Numbered from the stretch's first letter, positions 41,915-52,084 are shown. The stretch is 64,000 nt of DNA from Pararge aegeria (GCF_905163445.1 NC_053204.1:2053501-2117500), one strand, 5' to 3'. Notes: generated by a model not told the origin, from the sequence alone. Numbers and translations are program-made.

Positions 41915-42095
41915 TCATTTTTTTTTATTCATACTTTATCATAGGCATTTATGAAGCGTTCATAAATTTAACATGTTACCACTAATGTTAGGGTATGGTG
42001 ATAACTGCATTCGTTTACTTCAAACTAATGCAGGAGAATTCCAAACGCGTCCTGGTCTAAGAGAGCCCACAACAAACTTAGCCAGGTTTTTTTTG
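41915..42095 (-). repeat. Family F copy
   Basis: TTTTTTTATTCATACTTTATC at the left, then ATGGTGATAACTGCATTCG, CCAAACGCGTCCTGGTCTAA and AGCCCACAACAAACTTAGCC. The GACTTT tail has decayed. Confidence 0.65.
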
Positions 42096-42519
42096 TGAAA
42101 AATAAAAAGATATGTATTTGAATAGATGACGATTTAATTTATTGACAGTCAGAGAATCGAAATATTAATTTTAACAACTCAAATAACATAACACTAACCG
42201 CGTAAAATTGAGGTAAGTTTAAGTAGTTTTGAAGGTATTTTCCAGGTGTATGTACACGGTTGGTAACGGAATTCAGTCTTATTTCCGAGAAGACCCAAAA
42301 CAACTATAAAGTACTTTTGGTATTTGGGTTGTGAATTTGACAAGCTCCGAAGTCAACAATCGCGTCGACCAAATAATTAATGTCGCCTCTACCTTACCGT
42401 AGTGAAAACAAATTATACGCCATTTTGAACACTGGGAACAAATATTTCTTCGCACCGAATAATTATTCAATTTTGCATGTGATTTGATCTAGTAATATTA
42501 AAGTTACATAAGATAAGTG
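42096..42519. other. Anonymous stretch
   Basis: A 63-codon minus frame (42279-42470) with three Cys residues has no domain I can name. Confidence 0.3.
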
Positions 42520-42737
42520 TTCGACAGCCGTGGGATCGATTCCCACAACTGGAAAATGTTTAAATCATGTTTTTCAGTCTCTGGGTGTTTATCTGTGTAT
42601 GATAAGTATTTATGCATATTTTATTCATAAAAATATTCAACAGCTATCTTAGTACCCATAACACAAGCTACGCTTACTTCTGGGTTTAGATGGCGGTGTG
42701 TGTACTGCCGTAGTATATTTATTTATTATTATTAAAT
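42520..42737 (+). repeat. SINE-A copy, 5' truncated
   Basis: Begins inside the head at CAGCCGTGGGATCGATTCCC, so the A box is lost and the B box has one change; the rest is complete to TAGTATATTTATTTATT. Confidence 0.8.
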
Positions 42738-43248
42738 GCACATAGTTGAATGAGTTGATATTTGATAACTGATAAATTTAAATAATAATTTGTGTAACTC
42801 CTGTTTCTGAGATGTTATTTTCGTATCAGGAGTGGGATAGTTACAGTTTAAAAAAATATTATCTGCATATCTTCCAAATCCTGTGATAGTGTTTGATACG
42901 CGACATTAACCGTATTAATCGATAAAACCTATAAATCCGTTAAAGGAGACACACAGATGTTTGCGTCGGGTTTAAGAATAGGAAATAGCGTGTTAGTGAG
43001 CCTAGTACGCTTGAGTAAATTCAGCGAAAGCGAAACATAACACTTTTTTATGACGTTTTCGCATTGAACAGCGATAGTCATGCCAAGTAGGTACTACAAC
43101 ACAGTGGGAAAGTGTTTTCGTGTTAAGAAAGTCTAGGGTATTATAAATATTAAAAAAAAAATTTGATTATACTTAAGCCTCTCTCTCAGATGAGAAAGTA
43201 TGATTTTCTTTTTATTTATTTAAAATTAAAATTAGAATAAATTTAAGT
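42738..43248. other. Anonymous stretch
   Basis: AT-rich, no supported feature. Confidence 0.35.
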
Positions 43249-43588
43249 GGTGATAGCGCAGTGGGTGGGAGCTCGACTTCACTTTCGTAGGGCCGATTTG
43301 GAATCCCAGCACGCACCTCTAACTATTCTAAGTTTTGTGCGTTTTTTATTTTTTAAGCGATATTTTAATTTCTTATAGAAATTAAAATATCGCTTTATTC
43401 AACGGTGAAGAAAAACATCGTGAGGAAACCTGCATGCCTGGGAGTTGTACATAATGTTCTCAAAGGTATGTGGAGTCCACCACTCCGCACTGGGCCAGCG
43501 TGGTGGACTAAGTCTTTAACCCCTAATCATTGTGGGCGGAGACCCGTGCCCTGTAGTGGGCCGGTGATGGGTTGATATGATGATGACT
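43249..43588 (+). repeat. SINE-B, full-length copy with internal 18-bp hairpin
   Basis: Head GGTGATAGCGCAGTGGGTGG; body GGTGAAGAAAAACATCGTG and CACTCCGCACTGGGCCAGCG; end GGTGATGGGTTGATATGATG. An inverted duplication of AAGCGATATTTTAATTTC (43355-43372 with 43378-43395, loop TTATA) is unique to this copy. Confidence 0.85.
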
Positions 43589-43603
43589 GTTAAAATACAA
43601 TTA

Positions 43604-43688
43604 TTTTATATTATTTCAGGTTCGGAATCTGGTGCACGTTGCCAGGGGATGCCTGACCGACGATTCTAATGATAAGACACACTGATAG
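43604..43688 (+). other. Possible splice acceptor and terminal exon
   Basis: ATTTTATATTATTTCAG (ends 43619) resembles a 3' splice site. One downstream frame is open for about 20 codons (VRNLVHVARGCLTDD...) to a TGA near 43684. With no partner exon in view this is weak; it could easily be chance. Confidence 0.12.
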
Positions 43689-43699
43689 TTCGTACCAAC

Positions 43700-44627
43700 G
43701 TTATGCGTCAATAACTATTATTATACCTATTCGTTAAATCGGGGAAAATTAAATTATCCCCATCAAATCTCCGTCTCATTCCAACGATCACGTATAAGCA
43801 GGGGGTGCGAATGAAAGGCAAATGTTTGCTCGGTCGACCCCCGATCTGGGAGCTTATTAAGGGCCGTAGATTGAGATCAGCCAACACTGCCTGTTTGCTG
43901 GCGACTTGCGAGAGGATTTGAAAAAACCATTTCGCAAAACATCATTTCAGTAAGAGATATGCCACTCGTCACTCAGAAAACATAATTAATGAATGTCAAC
44001 AGCATTCATTATTATTATGAGATTTTTGATTTTTAAAATCACGTGTTCATCACTTATTTCTATGAAGACGCGAAAACGGACAGACCATAGATACACACGA
44101 TATTGTGTCAGAAATCAGAAGAACTGGCGACACAGCTACTCTTAATAACAAGACACTAGACACGTTGTTTACGTGTCACCTTGTCGCCGCGAACGGAACT
44201 CTACATTTCCTTTTAAGCTGTAACGTCAATTTTCTACATTCAATCTATCTGTTATCCGTTGATAAGCTGCTTTGAAAATCTGTTAATTCTTAAAATTTGT
44301 ATGGATATTTTTTAAAGTTAATAAATCTTTGAATTACGGATAGACTTAATATAGAAAATGGACACAAAACAACTATTACGCGGTACGCGGATCTGAAGAG
44401 CATAAATGTATGACTCACAGCGCGCGTACGCGTAGCGGCATGGCCTCTGGGAGCCATCATCCGGCGACAAGTGTTTTCTATGCAGAAAGTGCTAAAGGTT
44501 ATTTCTTATGTCTAGTCTACTCACTCTACTATGGGACCGAACTTATTATCTCATGGGACGCATCTTAACTCTGCTGGACGCAAACTTGTTAAACGCAATG
44601 TTTATAAGTGTTTGCTTCGGTGTTTGT
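43700..44627. other. Anonymous stretch
   Basis: Moderately GC at 43790-43930 and 44380-44480 (GCGCGCGTACGCGTAGCGGC near 44421) but no gene or repeat assignment. Confidence 0.35.
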
Positions 44628-44800
44628 AGTGGTGAAGGAAAACATCGTGAGGAAATATGCATGCCTGAGAGTTCCCCATAATTTTCTAAAAGGCGTGTGG
44701 AGTCCACCAACCCGCACTTAGCCAGCGTGGTGGACTACGGCCTACACCCTTCTCAATGTGGGAGGAGACCCGAGCCCTGTAGAAGCCCAATATAATAATA
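44628..44800 (+). repeat. SINE-B copy, head missing
   Basis: AGTGGTGAAGGAAAACATCG, CCAACCCGCACTTAGCCAGC and GTGGGAGGAGACCCGAGCCC; ends in an AATAATAAAAAA tail. Confidence 0.75.
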
Positions 44801-45132
44801 AAAAAATGTTATTTCCACCCACGCTTGACATATAGAGTATTAAGTTATTCAAATGAAATTTCCCTCGTAAATACTCCGTCATTTAGTTGAAGAATGAAAA
44901 TTGAATTTCGGAGTTACATCCTACATTTTCATTGTGTACACTGTATTTAAATACAGATGTGAACGGAAAAGTATATTTTAGCGTTCTAATTTGTTCTTAT
45001 TGAAGCTTTTATAGTAGGAGTTATAATGATCGTTAGAGCCCGCCAACCCAGCGTTGGAAAAGCGTGGTGGGTTGCATGTGTCGTTGCACTTGTAAATTGT
45101 CAAACTATCACCCAACTAATGTGGAAAAGCGA

Positions 45133-45276
45133 TGTTGGTTTTCAGTGGCTGGGTGTTTATTTGTAAATTATAAGTATTTATGTGTATTTATCATAAAAAA
45201 ATATTGAATCGTCTATTAGTACCAATGACCACACTTACTTTGTGACTAGATGGCGATATGTGTATTGTTGTAAAAA
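45133..45276 (+). repeat. SINE-A copy, 5' truncated and diverged
   Basis: Starts at TTTTCAGTGGCTGGGTGTTT and ends at GTGTATTGTTGTAAAAAA. The CATAACACAAGC block is altered. Confidence 0.65.
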
Positions 45277-45449
45277 AACAAACAATCTCCTAAGGTTTTT
45301 TGCAATGTAAGCGCACAAGAATACGTTTGTTACGATATCAAGTTACAAATGTCTCCTTCTCTCTGCTATAATATGCATGTTAACTGAATATAAACCTTGA
45401 TGTTGAATCAATCTCTCAATGCGGAAATCTACATTCAAATCCGTTGCGT

Positions 45450-45780
45450 ACTTTAACAGATCTAAGCGTATAAACGGCGGGACCGGCTTAGTTTAACACT
45501 ATATTAAGTAAACGTGACACACCTAGTAACAACATAATAAAACTATTGCAAAACACATCAGAACCGCAACACAATTACCGTGACGAAGCGATCGAAAATA
45601 GCCGCCATTGTTCCGCGGGCCACAGCCAAAAGTGTCAAATTTGACAGCTGTCAAAACGTTTGACGCGGCGCGTCCGTCCGCAGCGGGCGCGTCCGCAATT
45701 ACAGACAATTAGATCATGCGCGACAGCGTCGACCCAGAACTAGGTATCGCGTTCCGTTTCATCTTTTTGAAAATTACAAG
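45450..45780. promoter_or_regulatory. CpG-rich block with TTTGACAGCTGTCAAA palindrome
   Basis: Locally GC/CpG-rich in AT-rich surroundings. It contains a perfect 16-bp palindrome TTTGACAGCTGTCAAA (45640-45655), whose core TGACAGCTGTCA is the known TGIF/TALE-homeodomain dimer site, and AGCCGCCATTG (45600-45610), like a YY1/Pho site. This is a candidate host element; no transcript evidence. Confidence 0.3.
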
Positions 45781-45856
45781 ATGTATTCCGAGAGACGAAC
45801 GAGGATAGGTTTTTGTTTCAGCTTTAATTTATTTAAAGCAGGTCTACATTCAGAAG

Positions 45857-46078
45857 CGATGATATCCCAGTGGGTGAGACTTCGGCTTCCCTTTCGGTGG
45901 TTCGGAGTTCGGTTGCCGACGGCGATAACTTTCCGGAGATTAATATCACCTACTTTAACGGTGAACGAAAACATCGAAAACCTGAGAGTTCTCGATAATG
46001 TTTTCAAAGGCGCGTAAACTCTACCAATTCGCGCAAGGGCAGCGTCTACCTACGCCTTTCAAAAACCCTTCTTCTTCA
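45857..46078 (+). repeat. SINE-B copy, diverged
   Basis: Head GCGATGATATCCCAGTGGGTG and CGGCTTCCCTTTCGG; body ACGGTGAACGAAAACATCG and GTTCTCGATAATGTTTTC. Decayed B box. Confidence 0.65.
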
Positions 46079-46290
46079 AGGTGATCTGTATCTTGAAATG
46101 TCCGCTAAATGAAAATGATGAAGCCTATTTTATACGCACTTTTGAAATGTCAAGTATTGGAGTATTTGACTCCACCGCCGGTTCGGAAGCCAGAATCTAC
46201 CAAGAAGTTTCTTGGCAGCAGTTCTTTTACAACATATTTCTCACAATTAAACATTTTTTTTTTAAATCTTGTGAGAGATGTAACTGGAGC

Positions 46291-46322
46291 TGTCTTAATG
46301 AAGCAGCCCCTTCATTAAGACA
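46291..46322. repeat. Perfect 13-bp hairpin
   Basis: TGTCTTAATGAAG (46291-46303) and CTTCATTAAGACA (46310-46322), 6-nt loop CAGCCC. Lies about 30 bp before a SINE-A copy. Confidence 0.8.
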
Positions 46323-46354
46323 CTAATAAATGGTATAATAAATAAATAAATAAA

Positions 46355-46601
46355 TACACTACGACAATACACACATCGCCATCTAGTCCCAAAGTAAGCG
46401 TAGCTTGTGTTATGGGTACTAAGATAACTGATGAATATTTTTTATGAATAATATACATAAATACTTATAATATATAGATAAACACCCAGACACTGAAAAA
46501 CATTCATGTTCAACATACAAATATTTTCCAGTTGTAGGAATCGAACCCACAGCCTTGGACTCAGAAAGCAGTGTCGCTGCCCACTGCGCCAATCGGCCGT
46601 C
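46355..46601 (-). repeat. SINE-A, full-length copy
   Basis: From CACTACGACAATACACACAT to CCACTGCGCCAATCGGCCGTC. The upstream AAATAAATAAATAAAT run (46340-46353) is the SINE tail. Confidence 0.85.
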
Positions 46602-46690
46602 AAAATATATATCGTCGGTATAGTAGCCGGGATTAAAGAAATGACTTAACACATATATATAGTTTCAACTGAGTCTTCTTTAATTTTTTG

Positions 46691-46723
46691 GTTGGCGGAC
46701 TATCCAGGCGATAGTCCGCCAAC
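46691..46723. repeat. Perfect 13-bp hairpin
   Basis: GTTGGCGGACTAT (46691-46703) and ATAGTCCGCCAAC (46711-46723) with a 7-nt GC-rich loop. Confidence 0.8.
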
Positions 46724-46879
46724 AGAACAACAACTCGCAACGCGTGCAAAGAACAAGTCAACAAGCTCTATCCCAAAAATCTATACTACTACAAAAACGT
46801 CTTTTCCTTATCGTCGTTTGACGTTGTCTTCTAATAAAGTGAGGGATCTATAGTCATCCATCATCAAAGACTGTCATTA

Positions 46880-47050
46880 TCTTTGGCTGGACCTAGGAAT
46901 CGAAGCAAGGATCTCCAGATCCGCAGCGCCTCAAATTGATAATGATGACATAAGACGGCATGACGTGCTCCTTGTGAAGTGTGGTTCTGTTTATAGGCAA
47001 TGGTATTCCACTTACCATCAGGTGGTCCAACTGCTTGGTCCGTCATTTAT
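46880..47050 (+). repeat. Family E tail fragment
   Basis: GTGCTCCTTGTGAAGTGTGG, TATAGGCAATGGTATTCCAC and TTACCATCAGGTGGTCCAAC (about 46970-47035) match the 3' end of the copy at 57770. The upstream part is decayed. Confidence 0.55.
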
Positions 47051-47170
47051 TACTATAAAAAGAAAACCTAGTGAAGGAAAGAGTCTACCAGTATTTTAAA
47101 CTAAAATTGAAAAATGCGTAGTTTATTCTTACGTTAAAATACTTAATAATTATACAACGATTACGTTTTA

Positions 47171-47190
47171 TTCTCTCTCTCTCTCTCTGG
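47171..47190. repeat. TC microsatellite
   Basis: A TC dinucleotide run of about eight to nine units, directly before a LINE fragment. Confidence 0.85.
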
Positions 47191-47197
47191 TCGTTCC

Positions 47198-47450
47198 TTC
47201 ATCACTGAAGATCGCGGTCCTGGTGAGATCTCAACTTCGCGTTGGTAAACTGTCTCAATCGGCTTCTGTTGGAGGCCATTTTGGCGATTTGATAGAAGCG
47301 GTCCGAATTTAATTTTTTCAACTGGTCTGCCCATCTTGTTGGGGACCGGCCTCTTGGTGTTTTGCCTTCGGTGTTGCCCGTAACTATAATTTTATATAGG
47401 CTATCATTCCCCCGCCGCATTATGTGCCCCAAATACGAAAGCAAACGTTG
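47198..47450 (-). pseudogene. RTE/Jockey-like LINE C-terminal fragment
   Basis: An 80-codon minus frame reads SYLGHIMRRGNDSLYKIIVT, then a GRSPTRWADQLKKL block. The LGHIMRR ... GRSPTRW pattern is the conserved tail of lepidopteran non-LTR polyproteins. It differs enough from the 41193-41520 fragment to be a separate subfamily. Truncated at both ends, and a continuous frame is kept only over this piece. Confidence 0.75.
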
Positions 47451-47920
47451 GTAACATATAGAGGAAAGTCGAAGTACGTTTTATTAATGTGCATAAAAAC
47501 ATTTTTTCCCATAAGCAAAAGTAAAAAAATGGTAACAAAATTCGTAAATAAATCCTTCCATTCAGCGCAGTAAGTAAGGGTATTTGCTGAATAAACAAAC
47601 AATATTTTTAACTTCCTCTACAAGACGTGAAATATCTCCGGGCGTAATGGCGGCAAAGTTAAAAATTAGCTGAATGTGTTGGAATGTCGCGTCGCATGCC
47701 AAGCTAGGGAGGGTGGTCGGCCACTGGGTAGACTTAACGTTTGCTCTTTGCTACCAACTGACTAGCACGGTTGGTTAAATGGTGCCAGGTGCCGTTGTTT
47801 GAAACCTAACCCATTTAATAGCTTATGTAAACAACGACACATAGGTAAATAATTTGGCCTAACGCAAAAAAAAATTAAATAATACCCTCTTTACTGGGTG
47901 CCCCAGAAGAATAAATATAC
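47451..47920. other. Anonymous stretch
   Basis: Overlapping minus frames at 47404-47602 are hydrophobic by composition only. No gene. Confidence 0.35.
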
Positions 47921-47989
47921 CAAAACTATTAAATCGTGTCTACCCATTTTCACTACAGGGAAATGGGTTGACACGATGTAATAGTTTTG
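47921..47989. repeat. Long hairpin, 30-bp arms with three mismatches
   Basis: Arms 47921-47950 and 47960-47989 with a 9-nt loop. Mismatches are spaced at arm positions 12, 21 and 30. Size and shape are compatible with a small fold-back element or a precursor-microRNA-like stem. Confidence 0.75.
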
Positions 47990-48008
47990 TTACCTGTCAG
48001 AAAAATAA

Positions 48009-48165
48009 TGGTTTAGGCCATGTTCCACCACGCTGGCCCAGTGCGGATTGGTGGATTTCACACGCTTTTGAGTGCATAGTGGAGAACTTGGTGGCATGCA
48101 GGTTTCCCCACGATGTTTTCCTTTAACGTTGATGCAAGTGATGTTTAAATTACTTAAAACGCTAC
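48009..48165 (-). repeat. SINE-B copy, head and tail missing
   Basis: CCACCACGCTGGCCCAGTGC, GGCATGCAGGTTTCCCCACG and GATGCAAGTGATGTTTAAAT. Confidence 0.75.
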
Positions 48166-48643
48166 TTAAAATGATGTTGTACTGCTGAGTTTTTTTCCGG
48201 CTTCTTCTCGGCATAATCTGCCTTTAATAGAGTCACTACGAACAAACGTACTTGACTTTTCAAAAGTGCTTATAATTTCAAAAAATTTTATTTTTAATAA
48301 ACCGTGGAATCTCAGCCTTACTTCCGTCGGCTTCTTTTGAAATATTGTTTCTACCATTGCAATTTGAGAAGGTCTCGCTTTTAAGAGGAAATCCTTAGTT
48401 TTGTAATGACGGACATTAATTTGGACGCAAGGAAAGTTAAAAAGGACTAAAATTTGAAGAAGTTAACAAGACAAACAATAATTAAATTCATAACAGTACT
48501 AAGTACCTATAGCAGTTCTTTTCTAAGTGATAATAGACGGTCGTGTAGATTTATTATATCATCTGGCCGCTTAGTGCATAATTTGTGCAACCCCACCGGT
48601 CCTACGGAATCTCTTAGCGACACACAAATCGCAGCCTCCCAAG
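48166..48643. other. Anonymous stretch
   Basis: Short frames only. The last 8 bases (CTCCCAAG) are the left target duplication of the MITE that follows. Confidence 0.35.
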
Positions 48644-48786
48644 CAGTGGCGTGCACTTCATACATGCACAAAAGCTCTGCATACCCTAATATTTTGGTAT
48701 AACTCATTCATGCGAAGGATTGTTCCATTTTATGGCATCTGCCTTCTTTAGGCATACTCTGGTCAAAAACCCTGTGCACGCCACTG
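48644..48786. mobile_element. Complete hAT-type MITE with 8-bp target duplication
   Basis: 143 bp bounded by perfect 13-bp inverted repeats, CAGTGGCGTGCAC (left) and GTGCACGCCACTG (right). CTCCCAAG flanks it on both sides (48636-48643 and 48787-48794). An 8-bp target duplication and CAGNG termini are the signature of the hAT superfamily. No transposase; movement would need a full-length hAT elsewhere. The exact duplication suggests a fairly recent insertion. Related fragments are at 21613 and 30370. Antiparallel frames here are spurious. Confidence 0.88.
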
Positions 48787-48794
48787 CTCCCAAG

Positions 48795-49189
48795 CCTACA
48801 CATAGAGGGATGGGGACAATAAACAAGGCCGCATGCCACGACACCGTGAAATTCTGCCGGCAATAATTAACGGGTCGCAACTACCAATTAATTGCTAATT
48901 ATTAATTAATTAATTGGGAGGGTAAGCAAAATTTCGCAATCACCAGCGGTGTGTGACCCGTGTCGCAAAACTTGCATGTTCGGCACACAGGTGGCTTATA
49001 TAGAACGTTGAATGAAATGATTCATTAGCGGTGGCTATAGATACCCGGGCGGCTATTAACATGCACTCAAAGCAAGATAATAAATCCATGTTAAACACAT
49101 TTATTCCCGCATATATCACTACCGCTAAGTGATAATATAATTTTGATATTTTCGTCCGAGGGTAGGAAGAATCAAGAAATACTTAAATA
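48795..49189. other. Anonymous stretch
   Basis: Contains an ATTA/TTAA-type simple repeat at 48890-48914. No gene. Confidence 0.35.
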
Positions 49190-49620
49190 AAAAACGTGTG
49201 TGTACTTATGTACACGCGTTAGAAGTTATACTTCTTTGGCGTAGCAAGATAAAAATCTTTTCAAAAATTTTATCTTTCGCCTTATTCTTCGTTTGTAGAA
49301 AAAACTACTATAACAACAGTAAAAAGGTATTTGTTACATTGAAAGTTTAATTATAACGCATTATCTAGATACTATCAGATAAAAAAGTTACACTCAACAT
49401 AAAAATTTGAGATTTTTGCACAATTGAATCAATTAAATCACCGGACTGAGCCCGCAGACTTTGACAGTCGAAAGTGTACAGTGTCAAACTTTTTTGAAAA
49501 ACTAAAATTGTTGACTATAGTTAACTTCAGGGTGTCGGATCATCGTGACGGTGTGCGCGCGCATAAAAAAAAATTTACTCTCATCATGTTCCCCTAACGC
49601 GCCATCATCATTTTAAAGTT
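49190..49620. repeat. Family I copy 2
   Basis: Same order of landmarks as 22366-22830, from GTGTGTGTACTTATGTACAC to CCCCTAACGCGCCATC. It includes an extra GCGTTAGAAGTTATACTTCT piece and lacks the AT-rich insertion of copy 1. Confidence 0.7.
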
Positions 49621-49686
49621 AAACAATCTTTAGAATTTTTCTTGTTTTATTTTTAATTTTTTTTTTTTGTTTTAATATATTGTTTA

Positions 49687-49800
49687 AACTTAGATAAAGG
49701 TAGATCTAATATTACCTTCGGTATCATGTTATAAAAGCATATACCCATCCTCACATAGGATTTCTGTACTTTTCTCAGACGATATGCAGGTATCACTAAC
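49687..49800 (+). repeat. TATA-bearing repeat, copy 2
   Basis: AAACTTAGATAAAGGTAG, ATTACCTTCGGTATCATG, TATAAAAGC (49730-49738) and TTTCTGTACTTTTCTCAGAC, collinear with 14345-14470. Confidence 0.45.
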
Positions 49801-50011
49801 TTCTAGTTGTCAGTTTTTAGTAAGTTTATCGTTTATATTGACTTTTTGTTTATAATTACTAATGTTTTTTTAATTAAAGATTAAATTATTATAAATATAT
49901 TGCGAGGTTAAGTGTAAGAATACCTATTTCTATAAGTTTGGCTCGAAGGGTATGTCTGTCTTACCGGTTTAAAATTCATGTATATAACTAGTACGTTTTT
50001 TATACAGGTCG

Positions 50012-50068
50012 CAAGTGTACTTTATGCATGTTTAGTAAGGCTCGTATACAGGTCGCAATTGTACTTTA
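50012..50068. repeat. 44-bp minisatellite, second locus
   Basis: A unit starts at 50012 (CAAGTGTACTTTATGCATG) and the next at 50056, again 44 bp apart, with CTCGTATACAGGTCG between. Same family as 33812-34150. Confidence 0.85.
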
Positions 50069-50220
50069 CATGATGATGATGGTGATGATGATGGTGATGA
50101 TGATTGTGATGATGATGGTGATGGTGGTGATGATGGTTATGATGATGGTGATGATGATGGTGATGTTGATGGTGGTGGTGGTGATGATGATTATGATGAT
50201 AATAATGATGATAATCAATA
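50069..50220. repeat. GAT/GGT trinucleotide microsatellite
   Basis: About 150 bp of GATGATGGTGATGAT-type repeats. Translations are pure Met/Val or His and are not genes. Confidence 0.95.
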
Positions 50221-51041
50221 TGAACCAAGACAGAAACAGAAAATAAGAGGCACCTTATCGCTTAGTAGCAATTCTCCTGCGATATATAAGCGATTTCTTC
50301 CTTCCTTTCTAAATCGCACTGCAATCACCTACCCAAAAGATCGCTGATCCAAAAAGAGGTTGACAAAAATGTATGGAGTTACTCAGCAATATTTAATATT
50401 GTGTTCACGATAGGTAGGTACAGCATCAACTATTCCCAGCGATCCGTTAACGAGTTCGCAGCAATCTCGTTATAGAACGTAAAACATCGTCTCAACTACG
50501 TTACGCATTTACGCCGATGGAGGATTACGGCGGAGCCATGGGACACGTGTTTCCGTTACCTTACCTAGGGTTCCGTACCTGAGGGATACCAATAGGACCC
50601 TATTACTAATTATCCGCTGTCCACCTATCGGTCCGTTAGCGAGCTGTTTCCTATTTTTATTTATATTAATAGTTTACGTCTAGTTTTGTATCACACTAAC
50701 AAGATAATATATTTGCGCTTATTTTTGTTAGTATTAAATTTCTCATGTGTGTCAAGTGAAACTGTTTATTATAAGAATAAATGACTTTAAACCTATTAAT
50801 TTCACGCCAAAATTCGGACTTATAGAAATATAATAAGTTTTTGTTTTTTTTTTTGTTTTAATTTAATTTTGTTTCATAATTTTCGCTCTGTACTTAATTG
50901 CTAAGCAATTGTGGTTAATGTTATCGTTTATGTAATAACTAAGCTGTAGAAACTTCATTGGTTTATGTGATATAAAAATACGGCACTACTCTTATGTGTA
51001 ATAGTACTGTTTGTTTCCCTTGTAAAGCTAATAAATAAATA
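50221..51041. other. Anonymous stretch with one widespread repeat word
   Basis: 50567-50612 has GGGTTCCGTACCTGAGGG followed by GACCCTATTACTAAT, a phrase I associate with a common lepidopteran repeat. 50830-51035 ends in AATAAATAAATAA and may be a retroelement 3' end. Confidence 0.35.
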
Positions 51042-51247
51042 ATAAGTGGAAAACCATTGCCTATATTATATAGAGCAACACTTTTCCGGGCCTGGAAATC
51101 GTGCCATAAAGTGCCGCCCTGTATCCATCAACCTGAGGCTCATGCGGCTGTTATTACAACGGCACCACGTCTTTCAGACCGGAACACGACAATGCTGCCT
51201 GGCCGCAGAAATAAGCATGGCGGTAGTACTTTCTGGATGAGCTTTTA
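51042..51247 (-). repeat. Family E copy
   Basis: GTGGAAAACCATTGCCTATA, GTGCCGCCCTGTATCCATCA, CAGACCGGAACACGACAATG and AATAAGCATGGCGGTAGTAC. Two plus frames overlap it and are repeat-derived. Confidence 0.7.
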
Positions 51248-51269
51248 CGATTTGTCCGGTGGGAAGCAA

Positions 51270-51592
51270 AGACGAAGATCCGGTACGATGCCGCGTAGAA
51301 TCCGATTAGGAATATTTTTGAGATTTAAATAACTGCCATCGTCCTAACAGGTTAGCCCGTTACCATCTTAGACTGCATCATCTGCTTCCTGTTTTCCGAG
51401 ATACAGTCTCAACTAGTTCGGAGAACAGGTACACTTTTTATCTGTGCAAAATGAAACAAATTTTGTATAAATTTATGTGTTATGTTTAAGTACTTTTGAT
51501 TCTGTTTTGTTTTTCTTTTATGACAAATAAAGCATTTTTTTTCATTTTCATCACTTACGAGCAGGTGAAATTGCAGCCAAGCATTACCTGGT
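51270..51592 (+). repeat. SINE-C 3' half, split by an insertion
   Basis: Left part GATGCCGCGTAGAATCCGAT to GACTGCATCAT (about 51380); right part CACTTACGAGCAGGTGAAAT (51549 on) to CAGCCAAGC. Contiguous in other copies. Confidence 0.6.
51382..51547. repeat. Insertion nested in SINE-C, AATAAA near its end
   Basis: About 166 bp starting CTGCTTCCTGTTTTCCGAG and ending ACAAATAAAGCATTTTTTTT. The late AATAAA hints at a retroposed 3' end, but no poly-A or clear target duplication is visible. Confidence 0.4.
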
Positions 51593-52084
51593 AGAAAAAT
51601 TAAAAAAAAAAAAGTATCTGTGATTACTGCCGAGATAAAAAAAACCGCTTGTTTCGTGGCTCCAATGCTTATCCATTTATAAAATATTCGCAGTATCTTG
51701 ATTATTACATGCTCGGAGGCAATAAGGGCCTCCACTGTTGAGTTATCATGCACACACGGTGGCAATAAGGGCCTTTGTAATTGAGATAGATACGCGTGTA
51801 ATGGCGCATCAAAGTGATGTACCGCTTTCATTTTATATACCTCACTAACAGTGCCTGGCAGTTTTGAAAATTGGTTAGGTACTGACATATGCTTAAAAAA
51901 AGGCTAAATATAAGAAAAAAAAATGGGAAATAAATACCGAGCAAAAAAAAATAATAAAAAAAAATCATCTGATCTTGAACCGGAGTCTACCGGTTTCATG
52001 CCCAATTTCCCAACTGATGTTGTAGCAGTTTTTTATTGCCTCAAAACTCCTATCCGAATGATAATGTAACAGTTTTTTTGCCGG
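51593..52084. other. Anonymous stretch
   Basis: GGCAATAAGGGCCT occurs twice (about 51718 and 51761). A 159-codon minus frame from 51888 crosses into the SINE-C piece; its N-terminal half (to about 51650) is not repeat-explained but I cannot identify it. Confidence 0.3.

Noticed and set aside
50022..50246. His-rich (minus) and Met/Val-rich (plus) open frames
   Set aside because: Both are translations of the trinucleotide microsatellite; the composition has no other content.
51409..51888. 159-codon minus-strand open frame
   Set aside because: Its C-terminal half is antisense SINE-C plus the nested insertion. The N-terminal half is unidentified and too short to call.
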